Positions 1 to 5,596 of a stretch of DNA of 5,623 nt are shown here, one piece after another; position 1 is the stretch's first letter, and each line of letters opens with the position of its first letter. The DNA lies in assembly GCA_023436825.1 (NCBI GenBank), contig JAEZHS010000769.1:1-5623 (forward strand), written 5' to 3'. The notes below the pieces were generated by a model, which worked only from the letters and a program-made list of their open reading frames with translations, did not search any database and was not told the DNA's origin. Source of the stretch: Pseudomonadota bacterium. GTDB taxonomy: Bacteria; Pseudomonadota; Alphaproteobacteria; Reyranellales; Reyranellaceae. The translations under genes were made by a program, and so were the position numbers.

Positions 1-96
1 GCGCAGGAAGATACGACGATCTGCGTCCCCCAAGGTTTCACGGGCGCAGTCGACGCATACGGCAACATCATCCTGACGCTCGGCAGCAAGGAATAG
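1..96 (+). CDS. hyuA: Hydantoinase/oxoprolinase subunit A (HyuA family), 3' end only
   Basis: Only the last 31 codons are in the window, reading in frame from base 1 to the TAG at 94-96. The peptide contains DTTICVPQGFTGAVDAYGN, followed by IILTLGSKE. An aspartate, then a 'VP.GFTG.VD.YGN' run close to the stop, is what I recall as the C-terminal end of HyuA / N-methylhydantoinase A / 5-oxoprolinase N-half proteins. HyuA carries the ASKHA-type ATP-binding domains and works as a complex with HyuB in ATP-dependent opening of lactam or hydantoin rings; related pairs carboxylate ketones. The immediate hyuB neighbour supports the call strongly. The catalytic and nucleotide-binding part lies upstream of the window, so integrity and substrate class cannot be judged here. 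The end of this gene also carries the ribosome-binding site of hyuB (AAGGAA at 88-93). Confidence 0.82.
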   Translation, partial: AQEDTTICVPQGFTGAVDAYGNIILTLGSKE

Positions 97-100
97 GGCA

Positions 101-2131
101 ATGTCCATCGATCCGGTCACGCTGCAGATCTTCGCCAACCACGCGCAAGCCGCCGCCGACAGCATGGCGTTCACGCTGTTCCGCACGGCCCACTCCACTT
201 TCGTGAAGGAGACCGAGGACTTCACCACGGGCCTCGCCACGCCCGACGGAATGACCTTCGCCAGCCCGCGCGACCTCGGCGCCACCTGGTTCATCGGCCT
301 CGATTACGCCAACGCGATCGGCATGATCGCCGACTACCAGCCCGGCGACATCTGCATCACCAACGATCCCTATTCGGGCTTCGTGTGCACCCACACGCCC
401 GACCTGCATATGTGGAAGCCGATCTTCTGGCAGGACGAGCTGATCGCGTTTTCAGTGAGCCACATCCACAACACCGACGTTGGCGGCGCGGTGCCGGCCT
501 CGCTGTCGCGGCAGCTGACGGAGGTCCACCAGGAAGGCATCCGCATTCCGCCCAACAAGCTCTACGAGGCGGGCAAGCTCAACCAGGCGCTGCTCAACGT
601 CATGCTGACCAATGTGCGCATGCCCGAGCAGAACCACGGCGACCTGCAGGCGCAGATCGCGGCCATGAACACCGGCGAGCGCAAGGTGCACGACATGGTG
701 CGCAAGTTCGGCGTCGACGTGTTCCGCCAGGGCGTGAAGGACCTGCTCGACCTCGGCGAACGGCAGGCGCGCGCCCTGCTCCGCCGCATCCCCGACGGCG
801 ACTATTTCTTCGCCGACTATCTCGACGAGGATGCGCCGGGCGGTGTGCCGGTGCGCCTTGCGCTCACCTTCAAGATCCGCGGCGACGAGGCCGTGCTCGA
901 CTTCACCGGCTCGGACGCGCAGCTGCAGTCCTCGCTCAACGTGCCGACCGGCGGCGCCGAACGGCACATCCTGCTGATGGTGGGCTACACCTACTGCCTC
1001 TACAGCATCGATCCCTCGATCCTGCTGAACGGCGGTATCACGCGGCCGGCGCGTTGCGTCATCCCCGAAGGGACGATCCTCAATCCGAAGTTCCCGGCGG
1101 CGGTCGGCATGCGCAGCATGACCTGCAGCCGCCTGCAGGGCGTCACCATAGGGGCCTTCCAGGCGGCGGTGCCCGAGCTGCTGCCGGCAGGACCTGCGGG
1201 CGGCGGCGCCATCATGAACGTGAAGACGACCGACAATCGCAGTGGCCGCACCATCATGGCCTCGATCAATCCGATCACGGGTGGCGCCGGCGGCTGGTCG
1301 GGCGGCGATGGCGCCGACGGTTCGGGCGCCAACTCGAGCTTCCTCAAGAACACGCCGGTCGAGATCAACGAGACCGAGGTGCCGATCAAGGTGCTGCGCT
1401 ACGGCCTGGTGCCCGATTCCGGCGGCGCCGGGCGGCATCGCGGCGGGCTCGCCAGCCAGCTCGAGTTCAGGGTGTTCGCACCCAACACCGTGGTGACGGC
1501 GCGCAACCGCGATCGCACGCGCTTCTCCTCGTGGGGCAGCGTCGGCGGCCGGCCGGGCGCCACCTCCAGCTTCTGGCGCAATCCCGGCAGCAACGACGCG
1601 GTCGACCTCGGCAACACCGACGTGGGGGCGCTCGATCCGGGCGACGTGATCCTGGGGACGTCGTCGGGCGGCGGCGGCTTCGGGCCGCCCTGGGAGCGCG
1701 ACGCCGAGGCGGTGCTGTTCGACGTCGAGCAGGGCAAGGTCTCGGTGCAGGCTGCCGCCGACGACTATGGCGTCGTGGTCCGCGACGGTGCGATCGACGA
1801 GACGGCGACGGCCGCCCGCCGCGCGCGGCTGTCAGCGAACGCTGGGGCGACAAACGCCACGGCGACAAACACCAAACAGGGCCACTTCGCCTTCAACGCC
1901 GAGCGCGAGGCCTACGAGCTCGAGTGGACCGGCGAAAATTACGCCGCCCTGACCGAGGTGCTGGCAACCCTGCCGGTCAACTGGCGCCATTACATGAAGA
2001 AGCGCATCTTCGCCGCTCTGGAGGAGCTGCCGGCGCATCAGCGCCGCGGCGACGGCAGCGAGGTGCGGCGCGCCTTCGAGCTGGCGGTCAACGAATTCCC
2101 GCAGCTTCGGCCGGCGCAGGCGGCGGAGTGA
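101..2131 (+). CDS. hyuB: Hydantoinase B / oxoprolinase family subunit (HyuB), with C-terminal extension
   Basis: 676-residue cytoplasmic protein with no signal peptide. It is the partner of HyuA in an ATP-dependent amidohydrolase (N-methylhydantoinase/5-oxoprolinase type) or ketone carboxylase complex. Visible family landmarks in order: DPVTLQIF near the N-terminus (4-11), NDPY (88-91), H98 and PD (100-101), SHIHNTDVGG (120-129), EGIRIPP (145-151), NVRMPEQNHGDL (171-182), DSGGAGRHRGG (439-449) and the Gly-rich GGGGFGPP (523-530). The homologous core appears to end near residue 585. A further ~90 residues (FNAEREAYELEWTGENY... MKKRIF...) form an extension that most HyuB proteins of about 520-590 residues lack. 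The common family motif, as I recall it, is R-x-HH-x-D-x-GG; here it reads H-I-H-N-T-D-V-G-G, so the second His is Asn. ATG at 101 is chosen because AAGGAA at 88-93 lies 7 nt upstream, the gene starts 4 nt after hyuA, and the N-terminus matches the family start. Substrate is unknown. Confidence 0.93.
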   Translation: MSIDPVTLQIFANHAQAAADSMAFTLFRTAHSTFVKETEDFTTGLATPDGMTFASPRDLGATWFIGLDYANAIGMIADYQPGDICITNDPYSGFVCTHTPDLHMWKPIFWQDELIAFSVSHIHNTDVGGAVPASLSRQLTEVHQEGIRIPPNKLYEAGKLNQALLNVMLTNVRMPEQNHGDLQAQIAAMNTGERKVHDMVRKFGVDVFRQGVKDLLDLGERQARALLRRIPDGDYFFADYLDEDAPGGVPVRLALTFKIRGDEAVLDFTGSDAQLQSSLNVPTGGAERHILLMVGYTYCLYSIDPSILLNGGITRPARCVIPEGTILNPKFPAAVGMRSMTCSRLQGVTIGAFQAAVPELLPAGPAGGGAIMNVKTTDNRSGRTIMASINPITGGAGGWSGGDGADGSGANSSFLKNTPVEINETEVPIKVLRYGLVPDSGGAGRHRGGLASQLEFRVFAPNTVVTARNRDRTRFSSWGSVGGRPGATSSFWRNPGSNDAVDLGNTDVGALDPGDVILGTSSGGGGFGPPWERDAEAVLFDVEQGKVSVQAAADDYGVVVRDGAIDETATAARRARLSANAGATNATATNTKQGHFAFNAEREAYELEWTGENYAALTEVLATLPVNWRHYMKKRIFAALEELPAHQRRGDGSEVRRAFELAVNEFPQLRPAQAAE

Positions 2132-2138
2132 GCGGCTG

Positions 2139-2915
2139 ATGGACATCCATTTCGACAACCAGGCCGTCATCGTCACCGGCGCCGCGCGCGGCATCGGCGG
2201 CGGGATCGTCGAAGGCTTCCTCGACCGCGGCGCCAGGGTCTGGGCCTGCGATCTCCTGGAAGCCGAGCTTTTGGCATTGAAGGCGCGCGCCAAACCGCAG
2301 CGTGGCGGCACGCTGGAGACACGCAAGGTCGACCTGACGCAATCGAAGCAGGTCGACGGCTTCGTGCGCGAGGTCGAGCAGGCCTGCGGCGCGGTCGACG
2401 CGCTGGTGCATGTCGCAGGCGGCGTGCGCGGCCAGGTCAAGCGCCCGCTCGAAGAGGTGAGCGACGACGACTGGCGGGCGATCCAGTCCGTCAATGTCGA
2501 AGGCGCCTTCTTCGCCAGCCGCGCCGTGGCGCCGGGCATGAAGCAGAAGGGCAAGGGCCGCATCGTCGTGATCGCGAGCCGCGCCGGGCTCGGCGTCAGC
2601 CTGACCGGCATCCAGTCCTATGCCACCGCAAAGGCCGCACAGCTTGGCCTGGTGCGCCAGCTCGCCCACGAGCTCGGGCCGCACGGCATCACGGTCAATG
2701 CGGTGGCGCCCGGTTTCCTGCGCACCAGTCCCGACTACGAACGGCAATGGCAGTCCTACGGGCCGGAGGGCCAGAAGGCGATGATCGAGCGCGTCGCCAT
2801 GCGCCGCCTCGGCGAACCGCAGGACATCGCCCATGCCGTGATGTTCCTGGCCTCGCCCTATGCGTCGTGGATCACCGGCCAGGTGCTGCCGGTGACGGGA
2901 AGTCCGATTTCATGA
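2139..2915 (+). CDS. SDR family oxidoreductase (short-chain dehydrogenase)
   Basis: 258 residues, the usual length of a classical single-domain SDR with a Rossmann fold; cytoplasmic. The cofactor loop TGAARGIG is at 13-20. An Asp (D38) at the end of the second beta strand suggests NAD(H) rather than NADP(H) (family rule, not tested). The active-site set is complete: N119, S147, Y161 and K165 (Y-ATA-K), followed by the NAVAPGF stretch at 187-193. Two deviations: the usual NNAG after beta-4 is HVAGG (91-95), and the C-terminal 'VDGG' expected in this subclass reads VTGSPIS at the end. It starts 7 nt after hyuB with GGAG at 2125-2128 (10 nt from ATG) and is almost surely translated from the same mRNA. 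Likely role: oxidation of a secondary alcohol or reduction of a ketone in the substrate pathway. FabG-like annotation would be misleading, because the context is catabolic and no fatty-acid genes are near. Confidence 0.92.
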   Translation: MDIHFDNQAVIVTGAARGIGGGIVEGFLDRGARVWACDLLEAELLALKARAKPQRGGTLETRKVDLTQSKQVDGFVREVEQACGAVDALVHVAGGVRGQVKRPLEEVSDDDWRAIQSVNVEGAFFASRAVAPGMKQKGKGRIVVIASRAGLGVSLTGIQSYATAKAAQLGLVRQLAHELGPHGITVNAVAPGFLRTSPDYERQWQSYGPEGQKAMIERVAMRRLGEPQDIAHAVMFLASPYASWITGQVLPVTGSPIS

Positions 2916-2920
2916 ACGTT

Positions 2921-2969
2921 CCGTCATCCCGACCGGAGCCTCGCGAAGCGAGGCGTAGCGGAGGGACCT
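2921..2969 (+). repeat. REP-like unit, left copy
   Basis: The unit contains an internal hairpin: stem GCCTCGC (2938-2944), loop GAA (2945-2947), stem GCGAGGC (2948-2954). It is flanked by the conserved termini CCGTCATCCCGA (2921-2932) and AGGGACCT (2962-2969). It is the + oriented member of the inverted pair. Confidence 0.85.
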
Positions 2970-2994
2970 GTCCTGTCTGTGCGCCGACAAGAAT

Positions 2995-3043
2995 AGGTCC
3001 CTCGACTACGCCGCCCTGCGGGCGGCTTCGCTCGGGATGACGG
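2995..3043 (-). repeat. REP-like unit, right copy (inverted)
   Basis: The unit contains an internal hairpin: stem GCCGCCC (3010-3016), loop TGC (3017-3019), stem GGGCGGC (3020-3026). The termini AGGTCCCT (2995-3002) and TCGGGATGACGG (3032-3043) are the exact reverse complements of those of the left copy. The stem sequence differs from the left copy at two base pairs, and both partners have changed so that pairing is kept. Confidence 0.85.
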
Positions 3044-3052
3044 AGGAGAAGA

Positions 3053-3058
3053 AGGAGG
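3053..3058 (+). promoter_or_regulatory. Strong Shine-Dalgarno of the CE4 gene
   Basis: AGGAGG within the purine-rich run at 3042-3062, 7 nt before the ATG at 3066. It follows the right REP-like unit by 9 nt, so folding of the palindrome would not cover it, and translation of the CE4 gene can start independently of the upstream cistrons. This fixes the start at 3066. Confidence 0.85.
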
Positions 3059-3065
3059 AAAACCG

Positions 3066-3989
3066 ATGTCCCCTGCACGACCGACCGTCGTTCCCAAGCC
3101 GGAAGAGGAGGAGCAGCCCTGGCAGTGGCCCGAGCAACGCTGGCGCGGCATCGTCGAGCGCGTGCGCGCCGGCCGGACGCTCAGGCCCGAGACGTGGCCG
3201 GGTGGCGCTCGCTGCGCGGTGGCGATCTCGTTCGACTCCGACCACGAGACCGGCGAACTGCGCGAAGGCGGCGAATCGATCGGTCGCCTGAGCCAGGGCC
3301 AGTACGGCAACCGCGCCGGCATCCCGCGCATCCTGGCGCTGCTGCAGAAGTACGCCGTCCCGACGACCTTCTACGTGCCGGCGGTCTCGGCCATGCTGCA
3401 CCCCGACGAGCAGCGACGCATCGCCGCCGAAGGCCACGAGATCGGCATCCACGGCTGGATCCACGAGCGCAATTCGATCCTGCCCGAGGCCTCGGAGCGC
3501 GACCTGCAGATGCGCGCGGCCGACATGCTGGAGAAGATTTCTAGCCAGCGTCCGATCGGCATCCGCACGCCGTCCTGGGACTTCTCGCCCAACACGCTCG
3601 CCATCACCCGCGACATGGGCCTGCTCTACGATTCCTCACTGATGGCGGACGACGACTGCTACGAGCTGCTGCTCGACGGCCAGCCGACCGGCGTCATCGA
3701 GCTGCCGGTCGAATGGATCCGGGACGACGCAGTCTACTTCAACATGAACCGCTTCGCCTCGCTGCGGCCCTACACGCCGCCGTCGGCGGTGCTGGAAATC
3801 TTCCGCCGCGAGTTCGACGTGGCCTATGCCGAGGGCGGGCTGTTCCAGCTCACGATGCACCCGCACATCATCGGCCACCGCTCGCGCATGATGATCCTGG
3901 AGGAGCTGATCCAGCACATCCGGAGGCACACCGGCATCTGGTTCGCGACGCACGCCGACGTCGTGCGCCATGTCAAGCAGGGGAGCTGA
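3066..3989 (+). CDS. CE4-fold polysaccharide deacetylase family protein, PuuE/HpPgdA/cyclic-imidase-like
   Basis: 307 residues without signal peptide or membrane segment, so probably cytoplasmic. That argues against a peptidoglycan or chitin deacetylase role. NodB/CE4 landmarks: motif 1 SFDSD (55-59), an altered TFDD; TTFYVP (100-105); motif 2 HGWIHE (129-134), giving the H-x3-H metal pair H129/H133; motif 3 RTPSWDFS (167-174); and a C-terminal LTMHPHIIGHRSR (262-274) supplying the late His (H265/H267). D57 or D59 with H129 and H133 would be the metal triad. The SFDSDHE and MHPH signatures fit the branch containing PuuE-type cofactor-poor allantoinase, Helicobacter PgdA and a Pseudomonas cyclic imidase, enzymes acting on ring amides. 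Next to hyuAB, ring opening of a cyclic imide or ureide is the best guess (inference). An unusual acidic, Pro-rich leader with four consecutive Glu (13-16) precedes the fold, which starts near residue 45. It ends 22 nt before the SBP start. Confidence 0.88.
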   Translation: MSPARPTVVPKPEEEEQPWQWPEQRWRGIVERVRAGRTLRPETWPGGARCAVAISFDSDHETGELREGGESIGRLSQGQYGNRAGIPRILALLQKYAVPTTFYVPAVSAMLHPDEQRRIAAEGHEIGIHGWIHERNSILPEASERDLQMRAADMLEKISSQRPIGIRTPSWDFSPNTLAITRDMGLLYDSSLMADDDCYELLLDGQPTGVIELPVEWIRDDAVYFNMNRFASLRPYTPPSAVLEIFRREFDVAYAEGGLFQLTMHPHIIGHRSRMMILEELIQHIRRHTGIWFATHADVVRHVKQGS

Positions 3990-3999
3990 ACGACAAAAG

Positions 4000-4005
4000 A
4001 GGAGG
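4000..4005 (+). promoter_or_regulatory. Shine-Dalgarno that sets the SBP start at 4012
   Basis: AGGAGG at 4000-4005, 6 nt before the ATG at 4012. An in-frame ATG at 3970 lies inside the CE4 gene, has no such site, and would put 14 mostly polar and charged residues ahead of the signal peptide. The 4012 start is therefore preferred. Confidence 0.85.
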
Positions 4006-4011
4006 CAGGAG

Positions 4012-5565
4012 ATGAGACGGACAATTGGGGCAGCGCTGGCCGCGATCGCCGCGGCAGCATCGTTCGTGTTGGCAGGCGGCGCCTGGGCGCAGGGCAAGTA
4101 CGTCCACGCCAACAACAGCGGCTACGACAATCTCGACCCGCACGTCGTGTTCGACGTCGGGCGCGCCGCATCCCGCATCAACTTCTACGACGGGCTGCTT
4201 CGCTGGGTCGACAACCCGCCGAAGATGATCCCCTGGCTGGCCGAAAGCTACACGGCCTCGGACGACGGCAAGACCTGGACGTTCAAGCTGCGCCACGGCG
4301 TGAAGTTCCACGACGGCAGCGAAATGACCGCCGACGACGTGCTCTACAGCATCGAGCGCATGCTGGCGACGAAGAAGGGCGCATCGTCGCTCTTCCTACC
4401 CATCATCGATCCTGGCAGCACCAAGGCGCCCGACAAGCACACGGTCGTGTTCACCCTGAAGGAGCCGTCGGCGATCTTCATATCGACCGTGCCGGAAATC
4501 CTGATCGTCAATTCCAAGCTGGTGAAGAAGAACGAGAAGGACGGTGACTGGGGCCAGGCGTGGCTCGCCAGGAACGTCGCCAGCACCGGCTCCTACAAGC
4601 TCAAGCGCTACGATCCGGCGATCGGCTTCGTCGGCGAACGGTTCAAGGACCATTTCGCCGGCTGGGGGCCGAAGTCGTTCGACGAGATCGAGTTCCGCAC
4701 CGTGCTGGAGACCAACACGCGCGTGCAGGGGCTGATCAAGGGCGACATCCAGGGTACCGACGGATATCTGCCCTACGACCAGATCCTGCGGCTGAAGGAA
4801 GCGAAGAACGTGCAGATCCTCGAGCAGGAATCGATGCGCGTCTTCTACTTCAACATCCACAACGGCCGCGCGCCGATGAACGACGTGCACTTCCGCCGCG
4901 CGCTCGCCTATGCCTTCGACTATGACGGCTTCGTCAAGGACATCCTGAAGGGCGCGGTCGCGCGCAACGCCGGGCCCAACCCGAACAATCTCTGGGGCTC
5001 GCCCAAGGATCTGAAGGGATACACCTACGATTTGGAGAAGGCCAAGGCGGAGCTGGCGCTGGTGAAGGAGCCGATACGGCCGATCACCATCGGCACGCTG
5101 GCCGGCTTCAGCGAGACCGAGCAGGCCGCCACCCTGCTGCAGAACGGGGCCAAGAAGATCGGCATCGACATCAAGATCGAATCCGCCCCCTGGCCGGTCA
5201 TCCAGAGCCGCATGCAGGACCGCGAGAAGAACTACGACATGGTGCCGCTGTGGAAGAGCACCTACTACGTCGATCCCAACAACTGGGTCGGCGAGATGTA
5301 CGCCTCGCGCTACATCGGCACGCGCAACACCTCGTACGTCAAGGATTCCGAGATGGACAAATGGCTCGACGAGGCGCTGGCGATCAGCGACCAGGAGAAG
5401 CGCCGCGTGCTCTACGAGAAGGCGGCGACCAAGGCGACCGAGCAGGCCTTCGGCATCTATGTCTACAATACGCGATGGTACGGCCCCTACGCCGCCAACG
5501 TCGCCGGCATCCGCTTCAGCCCGATCGGCAGCGGCCAGGACATGCGTTGGGCGCATTACAAGTAA
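4012..5565 (+). CDS. ABC transporter substrate-binding protein, family 5 (SBP_bac_5)
   Basis: 517-residue periplasmic solute receptor for an ABC importer of the dipeptide/oligopeptide/nickel/opine class. The N-terminus is a clear Sec signal peptide: MRR, a hydrophobic Ala-rich core (about 6-22) and a likely cleavage AWA|Q after residue 26. There is no lipobox Cys, so it should be a soluble periplasmic protein. Family landmarks: LDPH (41-44), YDGLL (59-63), PWLAESY (74-80), WTFKLRHGVKFHDG (89-102) and TADDVLYS (106-113), with the familiar two-lobed length. The start at 4012 is based on AGGAGG at 4000-4005 and a well-formed signal peptide. Stop TAA is at 5563-5565. No permease or ATPase gene fits in the remaining 58 nt, so these must lie downstream or elsewhere. 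It sits 22 nt after the CE4 gene, implying the receptor is co-expressed with the enzymes and binds their substrate. The exact ligand cannot be inferred from the sequence. Confidence 0.93.
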   Translation: MRRTIGAALAAIAAAASFVLAGGAWAQGKYVHANNSGYDNLDPHVVFDVGRAASRINFYDGLLRWVDNPPKMIPWLAESYTASDDGKTWTFKLRHGVKFHDGSEMTADDVLYSIERMLATKKGASSLFLPIIDPGSTKAPDKHTVVFTLKEPSAIFISTVPEILIVNSKLVKKNEKDGDWGQAWLARNVASTGSYKLKRYDPAIGFVGERFKDHFAGWGPKSFDEIEFRTVLETNTRVQGLIKGDIQGTDGYLPYDQILRLKEAKNVQILEQESMRVFYFNIHNGRAPMNDVHFRRALAYAFDYDGFVKDILKGAVARNAGPNPNNLWGSPKDLKGYTYDLEKAKAELALVKEPIRPITIGTLAGFSETEQAATLLQNGAKKIGIDIKIESAPWPVIQSRMQDREKNYDMVPLWKSTYYVDPNNWVGEMYASRYIGTRNTSYVKDSEMDKWLDEALAISDQEKRRVLYEKAATKATEQAFGIYVYNTRWYGPYAANVAGIRFSPIGSGQDMRWAHYK

Positions 5566-5573
5566 CTCTTCTT

Positions 5574-5596
5574 CCTCCCCAACGAAGTTGGGGAGG
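5574..5596. repeat. Perfect 10-bp palindrome after the SBP gene
   Basis: Stem CCTCCCCAAC (5574-5583), loop GAA (5584-5586), stem GTTGGGGAGG (5587-5596), beginning 8 nt after the stop codon. No T-run follows on either strand, so an intrinsic terminator is not supported. A second, weaker stem can be drawn just downstream: GGTG 5595-5598 with CACC 5614-5617, and GGCG 5601-5604 with CGCC 5610-5613. The CCTCCCC...GGGGAGGTG style is a common intergenic repeat type in high-GC alphaproteobacteria (from memory). Its sequence is unrelated to the element at 2921-3043. The remaining bases to 5623 show no gene, and the repeat may continue past the window edge. Confidence 0.75.

Larger units (their letters stand above)
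2921..3043. repeat. Paired inverted REP-like palindromic element in the SDR-CE4 spacer
   Basis: Two 49-nt units, 2921-2969 and the reverse complement of 2995-3043, face each other across a 25-nt centre (2970-2994). By hand alignment 40 of 49 positions match. The outer 12 bases are perfect (CCGTCATCCCGA / TCGGGATGACGG), as are the inner 8 (AGGGACCT / AGGTCCCT). Each unit also contains its own perfect 7-bp stem with a 3-nt loop. The element begins 5 nt after the SDR stop and ends 8 nt before the Shine-Dalgarno of the next gene, so it makes up most of the spacer. The TCATCCCGA...GCGAAGC...GGGACCT pattern resembles a widespread family of intergenic palindromes whose translation gives spurious 'HPERSR'-like peptides (from memory). 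It lacks a trailing T-run, so it is not a standard intrinsic terminator. It could stabilise or process the mRNA. Confidence 0.88.

Noticed and set aside
452..1438. Minus-strand frame (328 codons) opposite hyuB
   Set aside because: It is antisense to strongly conserved HyuB motifs, has no domain signature, and is rich in His/Arg/Ala/Val as expected for a shadow frame.
385..2139. Long + strand frame (584 codons) overlapping hyuB
   Set aside because: It is an Arg/Ala/Gly-rich shadow frame typical of high-GC DNA. hyuB in the other frame shows conserved family motifs along its whole length.
2921..3043. Rho-independent terminator between the SDR and CE4 genes
   Set aside because: Strong stems are present but no T-run follows on either strand, and the two-unit inverted organisation fits a REP-like element better.
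2921..3043. CRISPR or attachment site
   Set aside because: There are only two copies, they are inverted rather than direct, and there is no spacer array, integrase gene or tRNA nearby.
2916..3065. Promoter for the CE4-SBP block
   Set aside because: No convincing -35/-10 pair is visible in the short non-repeat parts. Promoter elements in this kind of GC-rich genome are hard to call by eye, so none is claimed.
2872..3078. Minus-strand open frame (68 codons) across the spacer, containing HPERSR-like residues
   Set aside because: It is the translation of the palindromic repeat plus the ends of the neighbouring genes, has no credible ribosome-binding site, and matches the known pattern of spurious proteins predicted from such repeats.
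3970..4011. Upstream in-frame ATG for the SBP gene at 3970
   Set aside because: It overlaps the CE4 gene, lacks a Shine-Dalgarno, and would put 14 mostly polar residues before the signal peptide. The ATG at 4012 has AGGAGG at 6 nt spacing.
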